Made by a program: the position numbers and the translations under genes. Under the pieces are notes generated by a model, which was not told where the DNA came from, did no database searches, and saw only the letters and a list, made by a program, of their open reading frames with translations. DNA of 64,000 bases from Acidobacteriaceae bacterium (GTDB lineage: Bacteria; Acidobacteriota; Terriglobia; Terriglobales; Acidobacteriaceae). The first letter of the stretch is position 1, and each line of letters starts with the position of its first letter. Shown in pieces: positions 46,033 through 56,170 of this stretch. The stretch lies in assembly GCA_030041045.1 (NCBI GenBank), contig JASHOQ010000123.1, forward strand, positions 1 to 64,000. Direction: 5' to 3'.

Positions 46033-49000
46033 TTAGAACTGCATGCGCAGGCCGACCTCGATCTGGCGCTCGCGATAAAAATCGGTGGCGTTGATGTTGA
46101 GCGGCTTGCCGAAGGCGGTGGTGTTGGGCTCGAGGCCGGTGAGGAAGTTGAGCGTGGGAACGGAGGTTTCGCTGCCGGGCTCGAGATAGTAGCCGGTGGT
46201 TTCGATCTCGGTGACGTTCTGGTGGTTGAAGAGGTTGAAGCTTTCAGCCATTAGTTCGAGGGAACGCATGTGCCCCAGGCCGAAGCGCTTTCCCAGGCGG
46301 AGGTCGGCCTTCCATGTATGGGGATAGCGGAAGGTGTTGCGGCCGATGCTGTAGGAACGGCCGTCGCTGCCCATGCCGTAGACACGGTTGTCGCCGCCGG
46401 AGCCGTTCATGCCGGGCGCGAGGCCCACGATGGCGGCGCCGGTCGACTGGTCGAATTCCTCCGCGAGCGAGCCGGAGGTGCGCATGGTGTAGGGAAGGCC
46501 GCTACGGAATTGACCGACGCCGGAGAGCATCCAGCCGTTGGCCAAGCGGCCGGCGAGCCCCGAGAGTTTCCAGGGCGATTGGTAGATGACCATGGCCGCG
46601 GCGGAATGGCGCACGTCGAGGTCGCTGGTTCCGTATTCGAGGTTGAAGTCGCGCGGATCGAGGACATCGCTGCCGGCGACAAGGGTGGTCTCATTGGGAT
46701 TCCAGTCCATGGCATGCGCGTACGTGTAATGGGCGTGGAAGGTGAGGCCGCGGCGGCCGTAGCGCGTGAGCTTGACCATGGCGGCTTCATAGGTGGAGTT
46801 GGCGCGGGAAAAGATTTCGCTGATCTGCTGGTAGTCAGGGTTGAGCCGGCCGGCGGTGCCTGTGGGCGTGGGCCAGGAAGCGTAGAAGGGTACGGTGATT
46901 TGCGCGGCCTTGATGGGACCGGCGCCGGTTCCGTCGACGACGCCGTAAGTGATGGAGCCGGGATTGACGGTGGGGTCAAAGTTGGTATCGATGGAGACGG
47001 GCAGGCGGCGCGCGAAACTGGCGAGAGCGGCGGCGGTGACGAGGATGTGCGCGGGCAGGTTGGATTCGATGGAGGCAACGGCCTGGTGGACTTCAGGATT
47101 GCGGAAGGTGGGCGCGAACTCGACCGCGCCGGGCTTGACCACGCTGGCCGGCGGACCGGCGAAGACGTAAGGGAATGGCGGCGAGCCGCCGGCGCAGAAC
47201 TGGCAGTCGTCGGTGGGGCGCAGGAAGTAGCTCAAATCGCCCTTGGGCGAGCCGGTCTGGGTTAGCGCGGTTTCGAGGGTCGCATTCTGGGTGCGGCCGT
47301 AATACATGCCGTAGCCGAGACGCAGAACCGGCCAGCGGCTCTCCGGGCTTCCCAAGGCGAGCGAGAAGCGCGGACCCCAGTTGTTGCCCGGGCTGGGGAG
47401 ATGCCCGGTGAGGGGAAGCTCGGGATTGGCCAGGGCGGCGAGCGGCGGCGGCAACTGTTCGCGATCCCAGCGCAGGCCGGCGGAGAAAACCGCGGCCTTG
47501 CCCGTCTGCCATTGCGTGGTGACAAAGCCCGACCAGTCGCTGGTGCTCAACTGCCAGTTGGTGGGGCCCATGGTTTGCGAGTAGTAAGAGTAGCAGGGCA
47601 TGGCGCCGAGAGTGGTGTCGGTGGCGCCGCAATTGTGCGGGTTCGCGTAATCAAGCGGGTCGGCGAGGCCGAATTCCTCAAAGACCAGCGCGTCGGAGAT
47701 GAAGTCCTCCACCTTGGAGTAGTAGTAGGTGCCGGTCTGGTTGCGGAGCAGGCTGGTCGAGTCCGCATTGTGGTCAACTTCAATGCCGGCTTTGAAGAGC
47801 AGGCGATTGCGCACCCAGTCGAGCGCCTCCTGCGCGTGCCATAGGTGCTCGTCGGGATAGCTGCCCTGGCCGAAGCGCGAGGGATTGCCGATGGTGAAGC
47901 CATAGCGCGAGTCGACGACGATCTGCGGGAGCTGGCCCCAGACGCTGCCCTGGAGAAACGTCTGCTCGAGCGTGGACGGTGTGTCAGGATGCGCGCCGAG
48001 AATGTCGCGTCCGGCGGAGGCCTGCGTGGTGGCAAGAAGGTTCGGCGTGAGGTAGGCTTCCCAGCGGGCGAGGAGCCATTGCTGGCTCGCGTCGCTCGAG
48101 CCGAAGCTGTGATTGCCATAGGTTTTGGAGACGCCGGTCAACCCGCCTCCGGGCGAGTTCCAGTCGGCGCCGATGCCTTCGAGGGTGAAACGATGGCGCT
48201 CAGCGGCCTGCCAGTCGATGCGCGCGAAGCCGACCCATTGCGCGGCACTGCGCGGCGCGGGGCCGAGGAGTCCGGCGAGCGATTCCAGCATGGTTGAGTA
48301 GGCCGTCAGCCCCTGGACCAAGCCTGAGACGCAATCGGATGGCGGCCCCGTGAACCCCAGCCGTGCGCTCAGCGTTACCAGCTGGCAATCTGTCGGCATT
48401 TCAAAAAATCCGGTTGTTTGTGTGCAGGGGCCGATCGTGCATCCGCTCACTGTCTCCAGGAGGTAGGGATGCCTTACCGTGGCCAGTCCCGGATCGTTGC
48501 GGTGATAGCTATCCAGTGCGGCAAACCAAAACAGCTTGTCAGGCCGGATCGGGCTGCCCAGGCCGATGCCCCAGACCGTTTCGTGGTCCGGAGGGGTGTA
48601 GGACTCCGGCTTTCCGTTCAAGCCGTTATCAAAGGTCGGGACGGAGAGCGGAGGTCCAGATGAATTGAAGGTAAGCACGGCGGGCGCGGTCTCCGTTATC
48701 CATTGCGTGAAGGGATTGCGCGCGCCCCAGGTGTTCTGGCGGTCGAAGAGAAAACCCTGGCCGTGGAACTGGGGAGTGCCGCGCGCGGTCTCGATGTTGA
48801 TGCGGCCGCCGGCAGCGGTCGCGCCTTCGGCTTCCACATTGCCGGCGATGGTCTGGACCTCGCGGATGCCGGCTTCGCTCACCGAGAAACCGCGCCCGCC
48901 GGCGAAGGTGCTGCCTTGCGATACGCCAAGGCTGGAGGGCTGCGCGCTGGATTGCGGGTACGAGCCCGAGTCCTGGGTGCGCGGCTCGGCCAGCGCCCCG

Positions 49001-50106
49001 GTTCCGAAGGCGAGGCGGGTGCTGAGGCCGTCCACGGTCACGTCGGCAGACTGCTGGCTTGCGCCGCGGAACGAGGGTTGCGAGGCGCCGGCGGCCGCAG
49101 TGGAGGCGGGCGTGTCCAGCAGGAACTGTTGCCAGTTGCGGCCGGTCGCGGGCAGCGACTGGATTTCCGCCGCGGAGACGGTGGTGGAGACGGCAGGAGC
49201 AGCGGGCGAGGCTTGCTGCGCGGCGGCCAATACCGGTGCGAGCTGCGGAGGATGGGAAAACAGAACCGCTTGCGCTGCTGTGGCAGCAGCCAGGCCCATG
49301 GCGAGAGCGGGAGAAACAGCGGGCGTGGCCGCGCGTAGCGCGGGAGCTATGGAGGACGCTGAGAGCGAGGCGGCTGGGGGCGCGAGAGACGCGACTTGCG
49401 GCACAGGAGCGGGATGCTGCGGCTGCTGCGGCAATGTGGGTGGAGGCATGGCCGGGGGAACGGCGGCGCCGGCAGATGGGACAGGCGATTCCGGCGCGGG
49501 CGATGGCGGTTTGGCGACGCGTGGAGGCGATTCAACCGAGGCCGTCGGCTGCGAGGGCATGGCATTGCTTGCATGCGCAGAAGCGGCCGTCGCTGGGACG
49601 ACGGGAGCGGGTGCGGCAACAACAGGAGGAGGATTCGCGGGTGGTCGAGTTACTGGAGTGGGCGTTTCAGCAGGCGCGGGCGATGGGGTTGCTGGGGTGG
49701 TGGCTTGGGCGAGCACGGGCGCAGAGGATGGAATCTCCAGATCGATCGCCGACTCCACGCGGGATTCATGACCGGAAGAGACTACGATGCCGTCGAGGCT
49801 GCCGCGGCCGAGTTCGGGGCTTTCGGCTTCGAGCGCGTATTCGCCGGCTTGGAGCGAGGCAAAGCGATAGGCGCCGTTTTTCCCCGTGGTGGTGCGCAGC
49901 TCCCGGCCGGTAGCCACGTTGCGCAGGACCACGCTGACACCGGCGAGCGGCGCGGAATGAAGGTTGGTCAAGCGGCCGGCAAGCGAGCCGGTCTGCGCGG
50001 GAGGAGACTGGCTCTTGAGCGGCGTAGACGCGGCGAGAAGCAGCACCGCCGGGCACAGCGCCGCTATGGCGAAGATGCGAATCCGGCTCCGCTCTTGAGG
50101 TCCCAT
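46033..50106 (-). CDS. TonB-dependent receptor-like outer membrane protein with N-terminal carboxypeptidase regulatory-like domain
   Basis: GSLAGRLTNLHSAPLAGVSVVLRNVATGRELRTTTGKNGAYRFASLQAGEYALEAES; C-terminal LRLGKRFGLGHMRSLELMAESFNLFNHQNVTEIET...RQIEVGLRMQF. Confidence 0.9.
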   Translation of the reverse strand: MGPQERSRIRIFAIAALCPAVLLLAASTPLKSQSPPAQTGSLAGRLTNLHSAPLAGVSVVLRNVATGRELRTTTGKNGAYRFASLQAGEYALEAESPELGRGSLDGIVVSSGHESRVESAIDLEIPSSAPVLAQATTPATPSPAPAETPTPVTRPPANPPPVVAAPAPVVPATAASAHASNAMPSQPTASVESPPRVAKPPSPAPESPVPSAGAAVPPAMPPPTLPQQPQHPAPVPQVASLAPPAASLSASSIAPALRAATPAVSPALAMGLAAATAAQAVLFSHPPQLAPVLAAAQQASPAAPAVSTTVSAAEIQSLPATGRNWQQFLLDTPASTAAAGASQPSFRGASQQSADVTVDGLSTRLAFGTGALAEPRTQDSGSYPQSSAQPSSLGVSQGSTFAGGRGFSVSEAGIREVQTIAGNVEAEGATAAGGRINIETARGTPQFHGQGFLFDRQNTWGARNPFTQWITETAPAVLTFNSSGPPLSVPTFDNGLNGKPESYTPPDHETVWGIGLGSPIRPDKLFWFAALDSYHRNDPGLATVRHPYLLETVSGCTIGPCTQTTGFFEMPTDCQLVTLSARLGFTGPPSDCVSGLVQGLTAYSTMLESLAGLLGPAPRSAAQWVGFARIDWQAAERHRFTLEGIGADWNSPGGGLTGVSKTYGNHSFGSSDASQQWLLARWEAYLTPNLLATTQASAGRDILGAHPDTPSTLEQTFLQGSVWGQLPQIVVDSRYGFTIGNPSRFGQGSYPDEHLWHAQEALDWVRNRLLFKAGIEVDHNADSTSLLRNQTGTYYYSKVEDFISDALVFEEFGLADPLDYANPHNCGATDTTLGAMPCYSYYSQTMGPTNWQLSTSDWSGFVTTQWQTGKAAVFSAGLRWDREQLPPPLAALANPELPLTGHLPSPGNNWGPRFSLALGSPESRWPVLRLGYGMYYGRTQNATLETALTQTGSPKGDLSYFLRPTDDCQFCAGGSPPFPYVFAGPPASVVKPGAVEFAPTFRNPEVHQAVASIESNLPAHILVTAAALASFARRLPVSIDTNFDPTVNPGSITYGVVDGTGAGPIKAAQITVPFYASWPTPTGTAGRLNPDYQQISEIFSRANSTYEAAMVKLTRYGRRGLTFHAHYTYAHAMDWNPNETTLVAGSDVLDPRDFNLEYGTSDLDVRHSAAAMVIYQSPWKLSGLAGRLANGWMLSGVGQFRSGLPYTMRTSGSLAEEFDQSTGAAIVGLAPGMNGSGGDNRVYGMGSDGRSYSIGRNTFRYPHTWKADLRLGKRFGLGHMRSLELMAESFNLFNHQNVTEIETTGYYLEPGSETSVPTLNFLTGLEPNTTAFGKPLNINATDFYRERQIEVGLRMQF

Positions 50107-50395
50107 CTGCAGCCCGCTTCTCACGCTGAGCGTGAAAACATGCGGCCTTGTGCGCCGGGGGCACGCCCGCGCCGCTGCCTTTAGAGCACGCGCAGAAAGG
50201 CGCATGGAAACTTCGCCCGGTCTACGCAGATACCTTGGGGAGTGTTGGGAAGGATTTTACGCCTGGTCACGTCGCCTGAGGAAAGATTTCTGAGGAATTT
50301 TTAATTGCCTGTGGATGGTGGGCGCGGTCCGCTGGAGCTCCGGGGGCGGTCCCGCTTGGATAAACTGGACGGGCGGCGAGCGAATTGGGCGGGCG

Positions 50396-51562
50396 ATGTT
50401 CATTGACGAGGTAAAAATCCGGGTGAAGGCCGGCGACGGTGGGAACGGCTGCATGGCCTTCCGGCGGGAGAAGTTTGTGCCCCGCGGGGGACCTTCGGGC
50501 GGGGACGGCGGGCGCGGCGGCGACGTGCGGATGGAGTCGAGCGAGCGGCACAACACGCTGATCCACTTCCGCTATAACCCCGAGCACAAGGCGCAGCGCG
50601 GCGAGCACGGCATGGGGTCGAACTGCACCGGGCAGGACGGGCGCTCGGTCACGCTGCAGGTGCCCGTGGGCACGGCGCTTTACGACGCCGAGACCGGCGA
50701 GCTGGTGCACGACTTCCAGAATCCCGACGAGCGGATCGTGATTGCCAGGGGCGGACGCGGCGGGCGCGGCAACCAGCACTTTGCCACCAGCACGCACCAG
50801 GCGCCGCGCGAGCATGAGCTGGGCCGGCCGGGCGAGGAACGCGCCTATCGCTTGGAATTGAAGCTGCTGGCCGACGTGGGCCTGGTGGGCTATCCCAATG
50901 CGGGGAAATCCACGCTGATCGCGCGCATCTCCGCGGCGCGGCCGAAGATCGCCGATTACCCGTTTACGACGCTCGAACCCAACCTGGGCGTGGTGACCGT
51001 GGGCGAGGAGCCGGAACAGGAGTCGTTTGTGGTGGCGGATTTGCCGGGGCTGATCGAGGGCGCGCACCTGGGCCAGGGGCTGGGGATGCAGTTTCTGCGC
51101 CACATTGAGCGCACGCGGCTGCTGCTGCACCTGGTGGATGTTTCGGACGCCTCGGGACGGCCCGATCCGGTGGAGGATTTCCGGGTGATCAACAACGAGC
51201 TGGCGAGTTGGAGTAACGGCGCGGGCGAGCATCCGCTTGCGCACAAGCCGATGATTGTGGCGGCGACGAAAATCGATGCGGCCAACCCGGAGAAGCTGAA
51301 AAAACTCGCGGCGCACGCCAAGCGGCGGCGGCTCGAGTTTCATGCCATATCGGCCGTGACCGGCGAGGGGATCGAAGAGCTGAAGTGGGCGCTGGCCGCA
51401 CGGCTGCGGCCCGAAGGCGAAACGAAGACCCGGGTTGCGCGCGCGACGGCGATTCACTCCGCGCAGAGCGCGGACGGTCACTCCGCGCGGGGCGCGGCTA
51501 CTCACTCCGCCCGCAGGGCTTCGACGGGATCGACGGCAGCGGCGCGGCGGGCGGGCAGGTAG
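50396..51562 (+). CDS. obgE: GTPase ObgE/CgtA
   Basis: [44 protein letters not shown]...[44 protein letters not shown]. Confidence 0.97.
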   Translation: MFIDEVKIRVKAGDGGNGCMAFRREKFVPRGGPSGGDGGRGGDVRMESSERHNTLIHFRYNPEHKAQRGEHGMGSNCTGQDGRSVTLQVPVGTALYDAETGELVHDFQNPDERIVIARGGRGGRGNQHFATSTHQAPREHELGRPGEERAYRLELKLLADVGLVGYPNAGKSTLIARISAARPKIADYPFTTLEPNLGVVTVGEEPEQESFVVADLPGLIEGAHLGQGLGMQFLRHIERTRLLLHLVDVSDASGRPDPVEDFRVINNELASWSNGAGEHPLAHKPMIVAATKIDAANPEKLKKLAAHAKRRRLEFHAISAVTGEGIEELKWALAARLRPEGETKTRVARATAIHSAQSADGHSARGAATHSARRASTGSTAAARRAGR

Positions 51563-54195
51563 CTCGCCAGCGCGGCGGCCGCGGCCAGAACCAGCGGAAC
51601 AATAAGATAAGTGACAGGATCGAGGGGGCTGATCTCGAAGAGCAGCGCTTTCATCCATTGGGTGAGCGCGGCGGCTGCGCCCGCGCCAAGAACAACGCCG
51701 ATGGCGGCGAGCCCAAGCGCGGAGCGCACGAACATCCATTGCAATTCGCCTTTTTGCGCGCCCAAAGCGAGGCGGATGCCGATCTCGCGCGTGCGCTGCG
51801 AGACGGAGTAGGCGATGACGCCGTAGATGCCGATGATGCCCAGGGCGAGAGCCATGGCGCCGGCGAGGGCGAGCATGACCAGGGTGAACGAGGTGCGCGC
51901 CATGGATTGGCTGTAAAGCTCCTGCATGGTTTGTACTGAGGCGAGCGGCAGGTTGGGATTGACTTGCCAGACGGCCTGCTGCACCTGGCCGAGGAATCCG
52001 TCGGTACCGGTGCGGCTGCTGTGGACGGCAAAGGTGACCGTGCGCAGGCCATCGAGTGCGGGACTGGGCGAGAAGCGGTCATAAAACATGGCCGGCCAAT
52101 AGATGACGGGCGGGGCGGATTCATCCACGCCATGCACATGCACGTCTTCCACCACGCCGATCACCTGCTGCCAGGGGGAGTGCGAGTACTTCTTCACCCG
52201 CTTGCCGATGGCGGCTGCGGCCGAGCCCCAGGAATCGCGGGCAAAGTTTTCGGAGACGATGATCACAGGCTGGACGTTGTTGAGGTCATCCCAGGTGAAG
52301 TCTCGGCCGGCGACAAAGCGCGTGCCCATGGTTTGGAAAAAGCCGGGCGAGACAAAGTTGAAGAGCCGGAGCGGCTCGCTACCCTCCTGGTAAGTTTTGC
52401 CTTCCACCATCATCGTGTCCCAATCGGGATCGTTGTTGTCCATGGGGACGTCGGCGGCAAAGCCGACGGAGGTGACGCCGGGGATGGCGGCGAGGTTTCC
52501 GGCAATCCGGCGTTGCATCTGCGCGACCGTGTGCACATCGGGAACCAGGAGATCGGGAATGGAGATGCTCAGGGTTTCCAAATGCGGGGCATCGGCAAAG
52601 CCGGGCTCGACCTGGCGCAGCGCGGCGAAGGTGCGGATCATCAAGAGCGCGCTGACCAGGAGCACCAGCGCCAGGGCCACCTGCGCCACCACGAGGATGT
52701 TGCGCGCACGCTGGCGCGCGCGGCCGGTGCTGGCCGTGCGGCTCGATGCGAGGTTCAAAGCAGAGGTGCGAGTCCGCGCATACTTGAGCGCAGGGATAGC
52801 GCCGAAGAAGAGTCCGGAAAGGATGGAAAGCAACAAGGTGAAGCCGAGCGAGACGGGGTCAAGCGCGATTTCGCTCAGGCGCGGCAGTTCGGCGGGGCCG
52901 ATGGCTACGAGCAGGCGAAGCGCGCCCCAGGCGACACCGACGGCGGCTGCACCGCCGAGGAGGCCGAGCAGAAGGCTTTCAACGAGCAGTTCGCGCGCGA
53001 TGCGGGCGCGGCCGGCGCCGAGGGCGGCGCGGATGGCCAGCTCCTGCTGGCGCGACTCCGCGCGGACCAGCAGAAGATTGGCCACGTTGATGCAGGCGAT
53101 GAGCATCACCACGCTGACGGTGGCCATGACCACCCAGAGCACGCCGCCGATGTTGCCGATGACCTGCTGCTTGAGCGAGCGGAAGTTGGGTGCGATCTTC
53201 CAGACCTCGTAATAGTGCGGGTTCGATCCCGGGCCGTTCGACCAGGAATCCATCCACACGGGAATGAGGTGGGCGATGTCGGCGTCGGCCCGTTCGAGCG
53301 TGACGCCCGGCTGGAGACGGCCGATGCCGTTATAGCCGAAGCCGGCAAGGATCTGGTGATGGCGATCGAGAGCGAGCGGGACCAGGAGATCGAAGTCGTG
53401 GTCGACGATGCGGAAGCCGCGCGGCATGACGCCGACAATGGTGCGGGTCTGGGAGTCAACCTGTATGGAGCGGCCGATGACGGCGCGGTTGCCGCCGAAG
53501 CGGCGCTGCCAGTAGCCATAGCTGAGGATGATGGATTTTTGGCCGCGGGGGTCCTGGTCAGCCTGGTTGAACCACCGGCCCACTGCGGGGGGAATGCCGA
53601 GCGTCTCGAGCACGCCGCTGCTGACGCCGATGCCCTGCACCTGCTCGGGTTCCGCGATGCCCGTGATGTTGGCCGTTCCCGGCGACCAGATGCCGATGGA
53701 CTGGAAGGTCTGGTTGTGATCGGCGAAGGTGAGGTACATGGACGTCGAAAGCTGCAAGCCGCTTGAAAAGTTGGACAGGCCGCCGGCGCCGGGTGCGTTG
53801 AGCCACAGCGCGACCAGCCGGCCGGAGTCGGGGTAAGGGAGCGGCTTGAGAAGGATGCGATCGACCACGGTGAACACCGCGGTGTTGGCGCCGATGCCGA
53901 TGGCCAGCGTGAGCAGCACGGTGAAGGCGAAGCCGGGTGTGCGGCGCAGGCGGCGAAGGGCGAGCCTGGCGTCGGCCAGGATCGACTCGAGCGCAGCCCA
54001 TTGCCACACTTCGCGGCTGCGCTCTTCAATCAGCGCCACGTTGCCGAACTCGCGCCGCGCCTGCTGCTCGGCCTCGCGGCGCGGCAGGCCTTCCGCTTCG
54101 AGCTCGTCGGCCCGCTCCTCGATGTGCTCGCGGATAGAGATATCGATGTCGTCGTAGCGGCGGCGGCGGCCAAAGAGGCGGTTGAGGGTGGGCAT
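51502..54195 (-). CDS. ADOP-type (acidobacterial duplicated orphan permease) MacB-like ABC permease
   Basis: [47 protein letters not shown]...[44 protein letters not shown]; two MacB/FtsX regions. Confidence 0.95.
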   Translation of the reverse strand: MPTLNRLFGRRRRYDDIDISIREHIEERADELEAEGLPRREAEQQARREFGNVALIEERSREVWQWAALESILADARLALRRLRRTPGFAFTVLLTLAIGIGANTAVFTVVDRILLKPLPYPDSGRLVALWLNAPGAGGLSNFSSGLQLSTSMYLTFADHNQTFQSIGIWSPGTANITGIAEPEQVQGIGVSSGVLETLGIPPAVGRWFNQADQDPRGQKSIILSYGYWQRRFGGNRAVIGRSIQVDSQTRTIVGVMPRGFRIVDHDFDLLVPLALDRHHQILAGFGYNGIGRLQPGVTLERADADIAHLIPVWMDSWSNGPGSNPHYYEVWKIAPNFRSLKQQVIGNIGGVLWVVMATVSVVMLIACINVANLLLVRAESRQQELAIRAALGAGRARIARELLVESLLLGLLGGAAAVGVAWGALRLLVAIGPAELPRLSEIALDPVSLGFTLLLSILSGLFFGAIPALKYARTRTSALNLASSRTASTGRARQRARNILVVAQVALALVLLVSALLMIRTFAALRQVEPGFADAPHLETLSISIPDLLVPDVHTVAQMQRRIAGNLAAIPGVTSVGFAADVPMDNNDPDWDTMMVEGKTYQEGSEPLRLFNFVSPGFFQTMGTRFVAGRDFTWDDLNNVQPVIIVSENFARDSWGSAAAAIGKRVKKYSHSPWQQVIGVVEDVHVHGVDESAPPVIYWPAMFYDRFSPSPALDGLRTVTFAVHSSRTGTDGFLGQVQQAVWQVNPNLPLASVQTMQELYSQSMARTSFTLVMLALAGAMALALGIIGIYGVIAYSVSQRTREIGIRLALGAQKGELQWMFVRSALGLAAIGVVLGAGAAAALTQWMKALLFEISPLDPVTYLIVPLVLAAAAALASYLPARRAAAVDPVEALRAE

Positions 54196-54206
54196 CCTTG
54201 GCCTCC

Positions 54207-54551
54207 TTAAGTTTTGGCTACGGCGAGCACGCGCGTGATGCCGTCAAACATCTTTTCGAAGCTGAGAACTTCGCTTTCCAGATGGCGCCGGCCGGCCTCG
54301 GTCAGGCGGTAGATGCGCGTGGGACGGCCCTTGGCCGAGGTGCCGGCTTCGGCTTCAAGCAGACCCTCGCGCAGCATGCGCTGCAGGGCGGGGTAGAGCG
54401 AGCCCTCCTCCACTTCGAGCAGATTGTCAGAGACCTGCCGGATGTGCCTGACGAGGGCGTAGCCGTGCATCGGCTTCAGGCGAAGTGATTGCAGGATCAT
54501 GATTTCGAGTGCGCCGGGAAAAAGATCACGCCGTTCGGGGTTCCTGTTCAT
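54207..54551 (-). CDS. PadR family transcriptional regulator
   Basis: RRDLFPGALEIMILQSLRLKPMHGYALVRHIRQVSDNLLEVEEGSLYPALQRMLREGLLEAE. Confidence 0.95.
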   Translation of the reverse strand: MNRNPERRDLFPGALEIMILQSLRLKPMHGYALVRHIRQVSDNLLEVEEGSLYPALQRMLREGLLEAEAGTSAKGRPTRIYRLTEAGRRHLESEVLSFEKMFDGITRVLAVAKT

Positions 54552-54736
54552 GTGACCGAGATTAAAGCAAAATACCTATTTTGTAAATAGGTATTCGAGA
54601 TGAAAATCGGGCGACTGGCGCAATCTGCTTTAACATCAATTCTCTATTGGAATCAGCGATTTTCCACGCGCGTGCACTGGCAACCCGGCTGCGGGGTGCG
54701 CTCATCGCAGTTAGTACATTGAGGAGCATACTCTCC

Positions 54737-55078
54737 ATGCGTTCCCCCGCTTCCCTCAAACGCGAATTGCTCTTGGGCGTGGCTCTTACGGCTTTTGTCT
54801 TCGTGTGCGCGTGGGCATGGGGCAGCCCGTTTGTCGCCGTCCCGGCCAATCCGGCGCCGGTACAGGCGCAGAGCCAGGCGCAGGCTGCCACGTTTACCGG
54901 GACCATCGAGCGAAACGGAGAGCAATTCGTGCTCCGCGAAACCTCCGGGCAGATCTACCGGCTCGACGATCCCAAGGATGCGCAGGCGTTCGAGGGCAAA
55001 TCGGTCACCGTCACCGGGAGGCTCGACGCGAACGCCCGTATGATTCACGTGCAGCGGATTGCGCCGGCAACGGCGTAA
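54737..55078 (+). CDS. DUF5818-like small exported protein
   Basis: ATFTGTIERNGEQFVLRETSGQIYRLDDPKDAQAFEGKSVTVTGRLDANARMIHVQRI. Confidence 0.7.
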   Translation: MRSPASLKRELLLGVALTAFVFVCAWAWGSPFVAVPANPAPVQAQSQAQAATFTGTIERNGEQFVLRETSGQIYRLDDPKDAQAFEGKSVTVTGRLDANARMIHVQRIAPATA

Positions 55079-55168
55079 GGCGACATTCCCCTTCGGCCAA
55101 CTGACTGACCCGGATACAGGCGCGCAAACGCGGCCAGTAGGTTCATCTTTTCCGTTGCCGAAGCGGGC

Positions 55169-56158
55169 ATGCGCAGGGTAAAACTTGAGCACCACCACGA
55201 CCGGTTTTGCCTCGTCCAGCGCATGCTCTCCACATCAGGAAGGAATCGGCGACACAGGATCACGGTCCCGGCCCGGGCCGCGGGAGCCCTCTGCTCTCGC
55301 GCGTGGTTGCGGCTGCTGCTGGCTGTGTTGCCGCTGCTCGGGGCGGCGCGGGCAGCCGCGCAGGTGCACGGCCTGTGGGTATGGAAGGGGCCGGAGATTG
55401 CGCAGGATCCGAGCGGTCCGGAGAAGCTTCGCGATTTCTGCGTGGCGCAGGGCGTGAATGAGACCTACATCGCCGTCACTTCGCACGGGGAGATGATGCC
55501 CGCGGACACTCTTGCGCAACTGATCGTTCTTCTGCATCGGTCAGGCATTCGCGTAGAGGCGCTGCTTTCAAGCGAGGACGCCGATGAGTCCGGGCCGCAC
55601 CGGGAGAAGCTGCTCGGGCATGTGCGCGAAGTGCTCGAGTTCAACCGCGATCACCCGAAGGCGCGCTTCGACGGGATTCATCTCGACATCGAGCCGCAGC
55701 AGCGGCCGGAGAACAAGGGCGCGGGGAACCTGCGCTTTCTGCCCGGGCTGGTGGAGGCGTACGCGGACGTACGCGCGCTCGCCGAGGGGGCGCAGCTGAC
55801 GGTGAACGCCGACATCCAGAACAAGCTGCTCAAAGGGAGTTTCGAGGAGCGCAGAAGCCTGCTTACGGCTCTGCCGCGATTGACGCTGATGCTTTACGAA
55901 CTGAGCAGCCCCGGCGACGGGGAATCGGCGGAGCAGCAGCAGGAGAAGCTGCGCACGGAGAGCGGGAAGTACCTGGCGATGGCTTACCAAGGGCTGGAGG
56001 GGCAAAACCTGGCAGGGATGGTCATCGGGCTGCGCACGCCGGACTACGGCGATCAATTGCCGGCCATGCTCAAGGTGCTGGACCAGGCCAACGCCGGAAA
56101 CCCGCATTATCTCGGCTCGGCGCGGCACTCGTACAACGACGTGATCGATTCACACTAG
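55169..56158 (+). CDS. Putative TIM-barrel (glycoside-hydrolase-like) exported protein
   Basis: VHGLWVWKGPEIAQDPSGPEKLRDFCVAQGVNETYIAV...ARFDGIHLDIEPQQRP...LPRLTLMLYEL; start uncertain. Confidence 0.6.
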   Translation: MRRVKLEHHHDRFCLVQRMLSTSGRNRRHRITVPARAAGALCSRAWLRLLLAVLPLLGAARAAAQVHGLWVWKGPEIAQDPSGPEKLRDFCVAQGVNETYIAVTSHGEMMPADTLAQLIVLLHRSGIRVEALLSSEDADESGPHREKLLGHVREVLEFNRDHPKARFDGIHLDIEPQQRPENKGAGNLRFLPGLVEAYADVRALAEGAQLTVNADIQNKLLKGSFEERRSLLTALPRLTLMLYELSSPGDGESAEQQQEKLRTESGKYLAMAYQGLEGQNLAGMVIGLRTPDYGDQLPAMLKVLDQANAGNPHYLGSARHSYNDVIDSH

Positions 56159-56170
56159 GATCGACGCGCG

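Noticed and set aside
51964-53766. Long + strand ORF (600 aa)
   Set aside because: Antisense to the ADOP permease, which has clear MacB-like motifs.
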